A stretch of 37,883 nt of DNA. It comes from Calidifontimicrobium sp964618555. GTDB lineage: Bacteria > Pseudomonadota > Gammaproteobacteria > Burkholderiales > Burkholderiaceae_C. Position 1 is the stretch's first letter. Every line of letters begins with the position of its first letter. The translations under genes and the position numbers were made by a program. Below are positions 13,696 through 21,883 of this stretch, piece after piece. Location of the stretch: the NCBI GenBank assembly GCA_964618555.1, contig CAZUBF010000016.1:1-37883 (forward strand), read 5' to 3'. The notes below the pieces were generated by a model that worked only from the letters and a program-made list of their open reading frames with translations, had not been told where the DNA came from and made no database searches.

Positions 13696-16248
13696 ATGGA
13701 AACCGGTTCGCCGCCGCCGCCCGCCGCCGCGCTGCACTTCGGGCGCATCGAGCTGCGCCCGACCGAGCGCGTGCTGCTCGTCGACGGCAAGGCGGCCGTG
13801 CTGGGCGCACGCGCCTTCGACCTGCTGCTGGCCCTGGCCGAACGTGCGGGCCGGCTGGTCGGCAAACACGAGCTGATCGACCTCGTCTGGCCGGGCGTCG
13901 TGGTCGAGGAGAACAATCTGCAGGTGCAGGTGAGCGCACTGCGCAAGCTTCTCGGGCCGCATGCGATCGCGACGATCCCCGGCCGCGGCTACCGCTTCAC
14001 GCTGGCGGCGCCGGCCGACGCTGAACACGAAGGTGCGGCCGCGCCGAGACCCGGCTGGGCGGGGCGCGGCAATCTGAGCGAGCCGCTGCCGCTGGTCGGC
14101 CGGGCTGCCGAGGTGCAGGCCGCGGCGGCAATGATCGGGCCGCGCAGCCTGGTCACGATCGTCGGTGCCGGCGGCATCGGCAAGACGCGGCTGGCGCAGG
14201 CGCTGGCCTGGCCGCAGCGCAACGCCTGGCGCGACGGGGTGTGGTGGGTCGATCTGACCCGCCTGAGCGACCCGGCACGCACGGTGCCCGAGGTGGCGGC
14301 GTTGCTGGGCGTCAACCTGCCCGTCGAAGCGGGGGGCGACCCCGCCGAGCTGGCGCAGCGGCTCGCCACCCGCTCGGCCCTGGTGGTCCTCGACAACTGC
14401 GAGCACCTGGTCGAGGCCGTGAGCGCGCTCGCCGGTGCATTGCTGGCGCTGGCACCCGGCATCGCCTTGCTCGCCACCAGCCAGGAGCTGCTGAAGGTCG
14501 AAGGCGAACGGGTCTACCGGATCGAGCCGCTGGCCTTGCCGCCGCCCGAGGCGGTGCACGAGGATCCGCTTGCCTACGGTGCCGTCGAACTCTTCGTTCA
14601 GCGCGTGCGCGCGCTGCAGCCGGCGTTCGTGCTCGAACCGGCGCAATCGGCGGCCGCGATCGCGATCTGCCGACGCCTGGACGGCTTGCCGCTGGCGATC
14701 GAGCTGGCGGCCGCGCGGGTGCCCCTGCTCGGGCTGGAAGGGCTGCGCCAGCATCTGGGCGCGCGGTTTCGCGTGCTCACCGGCGGCGCACGGATGGCAC
14801 TGCGAAAGCACCAGACGCTGCGCGCCGCGCTCGACTGGAGCCACGATCTGCTGGACGCAGAAGAGCGCGCGGTCTTCCGCCAACTGGGTGTCTTCACCGG
14901 CGGCTTTACGCTGGAGCTGGCGCAGCGGGTCGCCGCCGACGAACAGCGCGACGGCTGGGTCGTGCTGGAACTGCTCGCCCACCTGGTCGACAAGTCGCTC
15001 GTCGTCGCCAGCTCGGACGGCGCGGGCGCGACGCCCCGCTACTCGCTGCTCGAGTCGACGCGGGCGTTCGCGCTCGAGCAACTTGCTGCCGCGGGCGAAG
15101 CCGACACGATGCTGCGCCGCCACGCGCAGGTGATGCGTGACTTTGCGCAGACCGTCGGGCGCCAGCGCTGGACGCTCACCATGGCGACGGTGCGCGCGGC
15201 GCAGCGCGAGCTCGACAATCTGCGCGCGGCGCTCGCCTGGGCGATGGGCGAGAACGGCGACCGCGGGCTGGCGGTCGATCTGCTGAGCGGCGGCGCGATC
15301 ATCTGGTACCGCAGCGGACTGCTCGACGAAGGGCTCGACCGCATGCTGGCGCTGCTGCCGCTGCCGGGGGACTTGGGCGCCCGGCGCGAGGCCGACTTCT
15401 GCCTCGGCATCGCGCGCCTGGGCACCGAGAGCGGACGTCACGACGACGCCTGGCAGGCGGCGCTGCGCGCCGAGGCGCTGTACCGTCAACTTCAGGACGC
15501 CGATGCGGTGGCCGACATCCTGCTGCCGCTGGTGACCCTGGCGGCCTGGCGTGGCGAATTCGATCGGGCACAGCGCACGCTCGACGAGGTTCGGCGACTG
15601 GTCGGGTCGTCGGCGCCGGTGCTCAAGCAGGCTGCCGTGGAGGTGGCGCAGGCGCACTTCGCCGTCGAACGCGGCGACTTCGACGAAGCGATCACCGCCC
15701 ACGAGAGGCAGTTTGCGCTCTATCGCGACGGGCGCACCGGCGGCGAATGGCTGGCGCGCAACAACATCGGCATGGTCCAGCTGTTCGCCGACCGCATCGA
15801 CGACGCAATCACGACGCTAACCGAGGCGGTGGCAGTGCAACGCCAGGTCGACTACTGGACCAACATTGGCCTGGCTCTCAGCTCGCTGGCAGTGGCACTG
15901 GCGTTGCGCGGCGACGATCAGGCACTCGCCGCCGCGCGCGAGGCCTACGCGACGCAGCGCCCCAGCGGCACGACCGCCGGTGCACTCATCGCTGCCGCCC
16001 TGCACCATGCGTCTCACGGCGACGGCGCGCGTGCGTTGTTGATCGGCGGTTGGGTCTTCACCCGCATCGAGCGCCATCTGTGGCGCCTGTTTCCCGTTTG
16101 GCAACGCTGGCGCCACCGCGTGCTGGCGCTGGCCGGCGCCTCGCTGGCGCCACCCGCGGTCGACGCGCTGCACGCGCGCGGCCAGAGACTGACGCAGCTC
16201 GAGGCCGCGGCACTGGCGTTCGACGACGCTCCGCTGCCGCGCGACTGA
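13696..16248 (+). CDS. Winged-helix (OmpR-type) regulator fused to a STAND-type ATPase
   Basis: An 850-residue cytoplasmic regulator. Residues 14-104 are an OmpR/CadC-type winged helix (LGARAFDLLLALAER, ELIDLVWPGVVVEENNLQVQ, SALRKLL, IPGRGYRF). Residues about 130-450 are a STAND P-loop ATPase with Walker A GAGGIGKT at 157-164, a VVLDNCEHLVEAV Walker B region, ATSQELLKVEGE and LPLAIELAAARVPLLG. The remaining C-terminal part is a helical repeat/TPR-like region (DNLRAALAWAMGENGDRGL onward). Such proteins act as ATP-switched transcription factors. No receiver domain or membrane segment is seen, so the input is unknown. The divergent small-gene pair is the likeliest target. Confidence 0.88.
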   Translation: METGSPPPPAAALHFGRIELRPTERVLLVDGKAAVLGARAFDLLLALAERAGRLVGKHELIDLVWPGVVVEENNLQVQVSALRKLLGPHAIATIPGRGYRFTLAAPADAEHEGAAAPRPGWAGRGNLSEPLPLVGRAAEVQAAAAMIGPRSLVTIVGAGGIGKTRLAQALAWPQRNAWRDGVWWVDLTRLSDPARTVPEVAALLGVNLPVEAGGDPAELAQRLATRSALVVLDNCEHLVEAVSALAGALLALAPGIALLATSQELLKVEGERVYRIEPLALPPPEAVHEDPLAYGAVELFVQRVRALQPAFVLEPAQSAAAIAICRRLDGLPLAIELAAARVPLLGLEGLRQHLGARFRVLTGGARMALRKHQTLRAALDWSHDLLDAEERAVFRQLGVFTGGFTLELAQRVAADEQRDGWVVLELLAHLVDKSLVVASSDGAGATPRYSLLESTRAFALEQLAAAGEADTMLRRHAQVMRDFAQTVGRQRWTLTMATVRAAQRELDNLRAALAWAMGENGDRGLAVDLLSGGAIIWYRSGLLDEGLDRMLALLPLPGDLGARREADFCLGIARLGTESGRHDDAWQAALRAEALYRQLQDADAVADILLPLVTLAAWRGEFDRAQRTLDEVRRLVGSSAPVLKQAAVEVAQAHFAVERGDFDEAITAHERQFALYRDGRTGGEWLARNNIGMVQLFADRIDDAITTLTEAVAVQRQVDYWTNIGLALSSLAVALALRGDDQALAAAREAYATQRPSGTTAGALIAAALHHASHGDGARALLIGGWVFTRIERHLWRLFPVWQRWRHRVLALAGASLAPPAVDALHARGQRLTQLEAAALAFDDAPLPRD

Positions 16249-16447
16249 TCCGCCCTTCCCGCAAGCCCATCCGCAACGCCGACGCCGCCCACGGCATTGA
16301 CGCGGCCGTCGCGGACCGCTTGAGCCAGCCACCGTCAGGGTCTGCTTTGAGACCGAATTGCCCGGTCTCGTCGGCATCGTGGCAGGCGCGCTGAAGGGCC
16401 GGCTGCAAAAGGCAGGGCGGTTGCTGCTGACGAGGAAGTGGTCCGCG

Positions 16448-16591
16448 GCGAGAGCCGGCGGCGAGCTCAAGAGCATCGCGGCAATCCTCGAGCGGCCGGT
16501 CATCGAGAAGATCTTGACTCACTTGGGGCTGGATCCACAGCCGCCACCCCGGCGGCGGGCGTGCGAGGCGGGGCAAGACTTCGCAACCTGA
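16448..16591 (+). pseudogene. IS91-family transposase remnant D (extreme C-terminus)
   Basis: One frame reads GGELKSIAAILERPVIEKIL, then THLGLDPQPPPRRR and EAGQDFAT-stop, the well-conserved final 45 residues of IS91-type transposases. Everything upstream is missing. The gap around it (16249-16447 and 16592-16671) shows no gene. Confidence 0.75.
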
Positions 16592-16671
16592 GCCGCTCCC
16601 GCCGTTTCAGATACCTCGCCCAAGGCTGCGACACCAGACCGCAGGCGGGGCGGCGTCGCGCGACGTGAGGC

Positions 16672-16830
16672 TCAGCGGTCGGTCCAGAGCGCGTCGAAGT
16701 CGCGACCGTCGCCGCTGTCGCAACGCTGCTCGTTGGCAAGCCAAGCCAGGCGGATGTCGTCGCAGCAGGTGTCGTCGTCGCCCAGCGGGTCGAACTCGTC
16801 GATGGCCTGCTCGATGCGGGTGGTGCCCAT
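16672..16830 (-). CDS. Small acidic cytoplasmic protein of unknown function
   Basis: 52 residues from ATG 16830 with a GGAG ribosome site upstream: MGTTRIEQAIDEFDPLGDDD, then TCCDDIRLAWLANEQ, then an acidic end. It is strongly acidic, with a Cys-Cys pair and a later cysteine, and has no signal or membrane segment. The good ribosome site and the composition, unlike shadow frames, argue that it is real. No family recognised; it stands alone between transposase remnant D and an empty stretch. Confidence 0.5.
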   Translation of the reverse strand: MGTTRIEQAIDEFDPLGDDDTCCDDIRLAWLANEQRCDSGDGRDFDALWTDR

Positions 16831-17345
16831 GGTGCTCTCCTGCGGTGGCGGCGGCTCGCCATCGAGCTGCCATGCCCCTGGGTTGCAGGCCGCCGGCCAT
16901 CGGTTCAAGCGCTTTGATGCATGCACTTGCCGGCCGGGCCGCTTGTCCTGCGCCGCCGGCCGGCCAGGGCCGACACGCTGCGGCCCGTTGCGCTCCTGGA
17001 GTGGATGGCATGGGCCAGCGGCAGGCGCCGGCCCCTCACCAGCTTGTCGCGCTCACCGACCCGACGCTGCCCAACCCGCATTTCTCGATGGCCCCGCACG
17101 CGGCTCAACGGGGGCAAGTCGACCTGGCCCGCGACCATTTGGCCCAGGCTCGGCGCACGAGTCCGACATGGGGCCTCGCCCGCTGCAGCGCGGCGGTCTG
17201 CGCCCACCGACGGCCGAGGGCCGGACTTGGCGGCGCGCCGGTCCTCGGACCTCAGCCCGGGCCTTGCGGATGCCGCTGCGCCCCCCGCCTGACCCGCGGG
17301 CCGCGTTGACGCGCTGGCCGACAGGGGGCTGTCGACGCAGCCGCG
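16831..17345. other. Stretch without recognisable gene
   Basis: Both strands have open frames of up to about 120 codons, but their composition is that of GC-rich shadow frames and none has a ribosome site or family motif. I see no RNA gene or repeat here. Confidence 0.5.
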
Positions 17346-17349
17346 AGGC

Positions 17350-17442
17350 TCATCGCTTCGACGCCACCAGCACCTCGTCGAGGAACTTCTTCGCGTCGCC
17401 GAACTGCTTGCGGTTGTCGTTCATGTAAATGAGCAGGCTGAA
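17350..17442 (-). pseudogene. C-terminal scrap of an unknown protein
   Basis: The minus strand reads LLIYMNDNRKQFGDAKKFLD, then EVLVASKR-stop, which looks like a genuine protein C-terminus. It is cut off upstream exactly at the palindrome shared with 1880-1969. Family not recognised. Confidence 0.4.
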
Positions 17443-17531
17443 GCACCGGGCGCCGCGGCGCCCTCGCGCGAATCTCACTGACCCGCCGGGTGCGAGCGCC
17501 GCGAGCGCCGCCAGCGCGGCAGCAGCATGCC
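17443..17531 (-). repeat. Methyltransferase 3'-end repeat, parent copy (partner at 1880-1969)
   Basis: It contains the last ~18 codons and stop of the MddA-like gene plus the GGGCGCCGCGGCGCCC palindrome at 17447-17462. The partner copy has only this end. Confidence 0.7.
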
Positions 17532-18239
17532 GACCTGTTCGCGATACGCGCGGTAGCGCTCGCCGAACTGCGCGACGAGGTCGCGCTCCTCGAACCAGAT
17601 GCCGATCAGGATGTAGCCGGTGGTGGCGATTGCGAACAGCAGGTGGCCGGCGCTCATCTGCGGCGTGGCCCAGAAGCCGAGCAGGAATCCGAGGTAGATC
17701 GGGTGGCGCACGTGGCGGTAGAACAGCGGCGTGCGGAACTCAGGGCGCGGCAGCGCGCTGCCGCGCAGGCGTGCGACGACCTGGGCGAGCCCGAACAGCT
17801 CGAAGTGGTTGATCAGGAAAGTGCTGACCAGCAGCACCCCCCAGCCGAGCCAGAACACGGCCTGCAGTGCGACGGCGAGCGCCGGGTGCTCGACCGACCA
17901 CACCAGCGGCTCGGCGATCGGCCGCCACTGCCACATCAGCAGCGCGAGCACCAGCGTCGCCGCGAACACGAAGGTGCTGCGCTCGGCCGCCTCGGGAACG
18001 ACGCGCGTCCACCAGCGCTTGAACGAGCGCCGCGCCATCACGCTGTGCTGCACCGCGAACAGCGCGAGCAGCGACACGTCGACGAGCAGCGCCTCGGCCA
18101 GTGGCACCGCGGCGCCGCTGTCGATCGACTTGGGCACCGCGACGTTGCCGACGAAGCCGATCGCGTAGACGAAGGTGGCGAGGAAAAAGGCGTAGACGAC
18201 GACGCCGTAGACGAGGAAAGGAATGCCTGTGGCTGCCAT
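17475..18239 (-). CDS. mddA: MddA-like methyltransferase (methanethiol S-methyltransferase/NnrU-ICMT fold)
   Basis: A 254-residue polytopic membrane protein. The N-terminal half has hydrophobic segments with IGFVGNVAVPKSIDSG, VQHSVMARRSFKRWW and the STFLINHFELFGL region. The C-terminal half has the isoprenylcysteine-methyltransferase-type SAM-binding end: RHPIYLGFLLGFWATP, then EERDLVAQFGERYRAYR. This pattern matches MddA, which methylates methanethiol to dimethyl sulfide, and is related to NnrU. A GGAGG ribosome site precedes ATG 18239. The symbol is a family-level call. The 178-base gap from the fusion gene upstream holds no gene. Its last codons are duplicated at 1880-1969. Confidence 0.75.
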   Translation of the reverse strand: MAATGIPFLVYGVVVYAFFLATFVYAIGFVGNVAVPKSIDSGAAVPLAEALLVDVSLLALFAVQHSVMARRSFKRWWTRVVPEAAERSTFVFAATLVLALLMWQWRPIAEPLVWSVEHPALAVALQAVFWLGWGVLLVSTFLINHFELFGLAQVVARLRGSALPRPEFRTPLFYRHVRHPIYLGFLLGFWATPQMSAGHLLFAIATTGYILIGIWFEERDLVAQFGERYRAYREQVGMLLPRWRRSRRSHPAGQ

Positions 18240-18417
18240 GGCGGGCCTCCGACGAAGTTGACGCGTGCACACACCCTCGCCGCGCCGGGACGCGGCTGCA
18301 GTGTGTCGATGGAAGGACGGCGCAGCAGCGCGGCGCTACGGCGCTTCGCAGCCGTGCGGGACGAGCGGGCGACCGTCGGCGTGCAGCTTCATGACCCGTG
18401 CCCGGCGAAGGCCCCCC

Positions 18418-20574
18418 CTACTGCGTCCACCAGCGGTTGTCGAGCACCTGCGCGATGCGCCGCGCGGCGCGCGCGGCGCCGTCGGTCTCGACGGCGCGGT
18501 AGCGCACCGGCTCGTGCATCGCCGCCAGCGCCAGCCGCGCCAGCGAATGCGGCGTCGTCGTGCGGTAGTCGACGGCGCGGTCGGCGCCGTAGTTGGCCAG
18601 TCGCCGGCGCACGTGGATGCACTGCTCGAAGTGGCGCTGCAGCGGAAAGCTCAGGAACGCGCGGCGCGTGGCGACCAGTTCCATGCAGGTCGACAGCCCG
18701 CCTTGCACCAACGCCAGGTCGCAGCACGCGAGGTGCTCGAACAGGTGGTGCACGTAGGGCCGCACCTCGAGCCCGTCGGCCGGCGCGAAGCGGTCGCTCG
18801 GCAGCCGCGGCCCGGTGACGAGGATCAGCCGCAGCTCGGGCAGCTCGCGCTTCATGATCGGGAACGCGGCGGCAATGCGCTGCAGCAGCTGGCGGCCGAC
18901 CGCGGTGCCGCCGACGGTGGCGATCGCGACCTTCTCGTCGCGGCGGTAGCCCAGCCTTTCGCGCAGCCGCTCGGTGTCGGCGAGCGCGCGCGGGTCGAAC
19001 GGCAGCGTGTAGCCGCAGTAGCCGAAGTTGCGGTCGGTCCAGTCGCGGATGCCGGGCAGCCCGGGGCCGAACGGCAGCTCGGTCACGTCCTCGCGGTTGC
19101 CGACGAACAGCGCCGCGTCGCGCACGTAGGGGTAGCGCGCGACATGCTCGATGTCGTCGGCGTTGCGGTCGGCGCACAGGCAGGCCTCGCGCTCGTCGCC
19201 GTCGACCACCGGCAGGCAGCCGACGAAGTCGGTGAGGAACACGAACGGCTGGCGCTTGAGCTCGGGGTTCTCGTGATAGAAGTAGTCGACGTCCCAGGCC
19301 TCGTCGCCGATCACGATGTCGTAGTGCTCGGCGTCGATCAGGTCGACGAAGGTCATGAAGTTGTGCGCCATGATCTCGTCCATCGTGCGCAGCGCGAAGA
19401 ACGCCGACAGGTCGTGCTCGCCGGCGACCGACTCGAAGTGGCGGCTCTCGTTGGCCAGCCGCTGCGTGATCGGGTGCACACGCTCGCCCTCGCGCTCGAG
19501 GTAGTGCGCCGCCGGGTCGACGGTGAACCAGTCGATGTCGAGGTCGGGCTGCAGTGCTCGCAGCTCGCGGGCGATGGCCAGGTCGCGCTGCGCGTAGCCC
19601 AGGCCGATCGGACTCGAGACGAACAGCGCGCGGCGCCGCCGGCTCATCGCGCGCACCCAGGTCGAGCGTTGCGGCGCCGCGCCGACGAAGTCGCGCACGG
19701 CCAGGTTGAAGCGCACCGGGTCGCGCACCGCGGTGACGTGGCCGCCGCCGCCGATCGTCAGCAGGCGCGAGCCGGGCACCAGTTCATGGATCTCGCGGCC
19801 CTTGGCGGCGGCGACTCGGCGGTCGTCGTCGCCGTGGATCACCAGCGTCGGGCAGCGTACGCGGCGCGCGTGCTCGCGCACGTCGTGGTTCATCCAGCCG
19901 CGCCGGCACCAGTCGATGACCTGCGCGCTGCTCGCCCAGCCGTAGCGCACGCCGTCCTCGTACGGCTTGGTCGAGTGCGGCTCGCTGAAGATCGTGGCCA
20001 TGAAGCGGTCGAGGTACGCCGGCCAGTCGTGCGCCAGCAGTTCGGTCTCGACGGCCACGCGCTGCGTCGTCGCGTCGCCGTGCACCAGCGATTCGGCGAA
20101 GCCGCCGGCGACCACCAGGTGCGTGACGCGCTGCGGCTGCTCGGCAGCCAGCCGCAGCACCGACATCGCCGCGGCCGAGATGCCGACCAGGGCCAGGCGG
20201 TCGGCGCCGACGGCGTCGATCACGGCGACGAAGTCGGCGTGGTAGTGGTCGAAGTCGTACGCCTCCTGTCCCTGCGGCCGGTCGGAGCGGCCGTTGCCGC
20301 GCGCGTCGCAGGTGACGACGCGGCAGTGGTGCGACAGGTACGGCACCGTGGCCTTCAGCGCCTCGCTGTGCACGACCTGGAACGGCGTCGCGAATGCCAG
20401 CCACGGCCCCTGCTCGCCCCACACCCAGTACCCGATGCGCACGCCGTCGCGCTCGACGAAGCCCTCGCGCACTGCGCGCACGGTGGTGTACGGGCCGCGC
20501 CGCGCATCGGGCAGCAGACCTGGCGCGGGCAGATCGCCGACGGTGCGGCGCCAGCGTTCGGGCCGCGCCGCCAT
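18418..20574 (-). CDS. Alpha/beta hydrolase-glycosyltransferase fusion protein
   Basis: A 718-residue two-domain protein. Residues about 35-300 are an alpha/beta hydrolase with ARGNGRSDRP, nucleophile elbow VGISAAA (S133), acid in VIHGDDDRR (D249-251) and H279 in GGGGHV, so the triad looks intact. Residues about 315-718 are a GT-B glycosyltransferase of the MurG/UDP-glycosyltransferase type: FVSSPIGLGYAQRDLAIA, YDIVIGDEAWDVDYF, TVGGTAVGRQLLQR, LILVTGPRLPSDRF and the nucleotide-sugar loop ALVQGGLSTCMELVATRR. An internal Met (M310) lies at the linker but no stop separates the domains. It probably trims or transfers acyl groups and glycosylates a small lipid or natural product in the cytoplasm; that is inference. 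Its ATG overlaps the TetR stop (TGATG). Confidence 0.82.
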   Translation of the reverse strand: MAARPERWRRTVGDLPAPGLLPDARRGPYTTVRAVREGFVERDGVRIGYWVWGEQGPWLAFATPFQVVHSEALKATVPYLSHHCRVVTCDARGNGRSDRPQGQEAYDFDHYHADFVAVIDAVGADRLALVGISAAAMSVLRLAAEQPQRVTHLVVAGGFAESLVHGDATTQRVAVETELLAHDWPAYLDRFMATIFSEPHSTKPYEDGVRYGWASSAQVIDWCRRGWMNHDVREHARRVRCPTLVIHGDDDRRVAAAKGREIHELVPGSRLLTIGGGGHVTAVRDPVRFNLAVRDFVGAAPQRSTWVRAMSRRRRALFVSSPIGLGYAQRDLAIARELRALQPDLDIDWFTVDPAAHYLEREGERVHPITQRLANESRHFESVAGEHDLSAFFALRTMDEIMAHNFMTFVDLIDAEHYDIVIGDEAWDVDYFYHENPELKRQPFVFLTDFVGCLPVVDGDEREACLCADRNADDIEHVARYPYVRDAALFVGNREDVTELPFGPGLPGIRDWTDRNFGYCGYTLPFDPRALADTERLRERLGYRRDEKVAIATVGGTAVGRQLLQRIAAAFPIMKRELPELRLILVTGPRLPSDRFAPADGLEVRPYVHHLFEHLACCDLALVQGGLSTCMELVATRRAFLSFPLQRHFEQCIHVRRRLANYGADRAVDYRTTTPHSLARLALAAMHEPVRYRAVETDGAARAARRIAQVLDNRWWTQ

Positions 20575-21254
20575 CACCGGCCCCCGTCGCCGGGCGCTGC
20601 CGCGGCGACGCGCGCGTCGAGCGACTCGAGCAGCGCCTGCACCGCGTCGAGCGCGGCGCCGTGGGCTCGCCGCTCGCCCGGTTCGTCGAGCAGGTCGGCG
20701 AACTCCATGCCGAGCCAGAACTCGCTGATCCAGCACGCGATCACGTCGGCACCGAACGGCGGCGGCAGCACGACGCCGTGTCGCTCGAGCGCCTGCAGCG
20801 CCTCGCCGACGCCCTGGCGCACCAGCCGCTTCCACGCCTGCAGCCGCGGCACGAACTTGCGCCGCAGCTCGGGGTTGGCGAAGCTGGCGGCCCACAGTTC
20901 GGCCTGCACGCGCACGAAACCCGACGCGAGGTCGCTCTCGTAGAAGCGCCGCGCCTGCGCCCACTTGTGCGCGAAGCCGCCCGGCTCGGCGTTCATCGCA
21001 CGCTGGCGTTCGAGCAGGCGCCGGTTCGCCGCGTCGAGCACCTCGATGACGAGCTGGTCCTTGCTGCCGAAGTGGTAGTTGATCAGCGCGTGGTTGACGC
21101 CGGCGTCGCGGGCGATCTCGCGCACGCTCAGCGCCGCGTAGCCCTCGCGTGCCAGACGGCGGAACGCCGCGTCGAGGATGCGCGAGCGCGTCTCGCCGAG
21201 GTTTGCCGGCGCGGCGGCGACCGCTTCGGCCGCCGCGATGGTGACCCGTGCCAC
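20574..21254 (-). CDS. TetR-family transcriptional regulator
   Basis: A 226-residue repressor. Residues about 20-70 form the TetR helix-turn-helix: RILDAAFRRLAREGYAALSV, REIARDAGVNHALINYHFGS, KDQLVIEVLD. The rest is a helical ligand-binding domain of the kind in which an AcrR-like protein binds small hydrophobic effectors. The GTG start at 21254 is immediately followed upstream by an AT-rich palindrome, a likely operator. The stop overlaps the ATG of the hydrolase-glycosyltransferase gene, so the regulator is translated with, and probably controls, that gene. Confidence 0.9.
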   Translation of the reverse strand: MARVTIAAAEAVAAAPANLGETRSRILDAAFRRLAREGYAALSVREIARDAGVNHALINYHFGSKDQLVIEVLDAANRRLLERQRAMNAEPGGFAHKWAQARRFYESDLASGFVRVQAELWAASFANPELRRKFVPRLQAWKRLVRQGVGEALQALERHGVVLPPPFGADVIACWISEFWLGMEFADLLDEPGERRAHGAALDAVQALLESLDARVAAAAPGDGGR

Positions 21255-21262
21255 GATCTAAC

Positions 21263-21281
21263 CATTCGGTTTAAACGAATG
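21263..21281 (-). promoter_or_regulatory. Palindromic operator upstream of the TetR gene
   Basis: CATTCG-GTTTAAA-CGAATG is an inverted repeat with 6-base arms around a 7-base AT-rich centre, beginning 9 bases upstream of the GTG start. It is the only strongly AT-rich spot in this region. TetR proteins typically repress themselves from such sites. Confidence 0.6.
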
Positions 21282-21346
21282 TTCAAAACATAGGCGCGTG
21301 TCGGCCCGCTGTCAAGCCGGCCGCAGGCGGGCCTGACCGCGGGCGC

Positions 21347-21781
21347 TCAGCCGCCCGTGCGCCCGATGGCGAACTGCAGCGCGGCGCGGTAGCCGAACAC
21401 GCCCAGGCCGGCGATCACGCCCTCGGCGATGCCGCTGAGGAACGAGTGGTGACGGAACGGCTCGCGCCGGTGCACGTTGCTGACGTGCACCTCGACGAAC
21501 GGGATCGCCACGCCAGCCAGTGCGTCGCGCAGCGCGACGCTGGTGTGCGTCAGCCCGCCGGGGTTGATGACGATCCAGTCGACGTGCCCGCGTGCGGCGT
21601 GGATGCGGTCGATCAGCGCGCCTTCGTGGTTGCTCTGGAAGCATTCGAGCGAGACCCCGGCGGCCGCGGCGTCGGCGGCGAGCATCGCCTCGACGTCGGC
21701 CAGCGTCGTGCTGCCGTACAGCTGCGGCTCGCGCGTGCCGAGCAGGTTCAGGTTGGGGCCGTTGACGACGAGCACGTTCAT
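21347..21781 (-). CDS. aroQ: Type II 3-dehydroquinate dehydratase
   Basis: A 144-residue enzyme of the shikimate pathway that dehydrates 3-dehydroquinate to 3-dehydroshikimate; it works as a dodecamer in the cytoplasm. The sequence shows the whole family pattern: VNGPNLNLLGTREPQLYG with R17 and Y22, then CFQSNHEGALIDRIH, then VINPGGLTHTSVALRDAL, then EVHVSNVHRREPFRHHS. ATG 21781 starts directly at the family N-terminus. It is divergent from flhB, with 102 bases between. In many proteobacteria aroQ precedes accB-accC; here it is alone. Confidence 0.95.
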   Translation of the reverse strand: MNVLVVNGPNLNLLGTREPQLYGSTTLADVEAMLAADAAAAGVSLECFQSNHEGALIDRIHAARGHVDWIVINPGGLTHTSVALRDALAGVAIPFVEVHVSNVHRREPFRHHSFLSGIAEGVIAGLGVFGYRAALQFAIGRTGG

Positions 21782-21883
21782 GGCGCGAGTATGGCCGACG
21801 CCGCGAGGCGCGAACACGGCCGCCAAAACGCCGCTTTTCGGGCTCAAGTCGGCACCCCCGGCGGGCAACATGCCTGCACTGCC

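Noticed and set aside
13657..15702. Very long open frame on the minus strand opposite the winged-helix/STAND gene
   Set aside because: Arg/Gln/His-rich composition typical of antisense frames in GC-rich DNA; no domain or ribosome site, and the plus strand encodes a convincing protein.
21843..21875. TCAAGTCGGC upstream of flhB, similar to the -35 of the flgM sigma-28 promoter
   Set aside because: The matching -10 position reads GGGCAACA, which does not resemble GCCGATAA, and flhB is expected to be an early gene.
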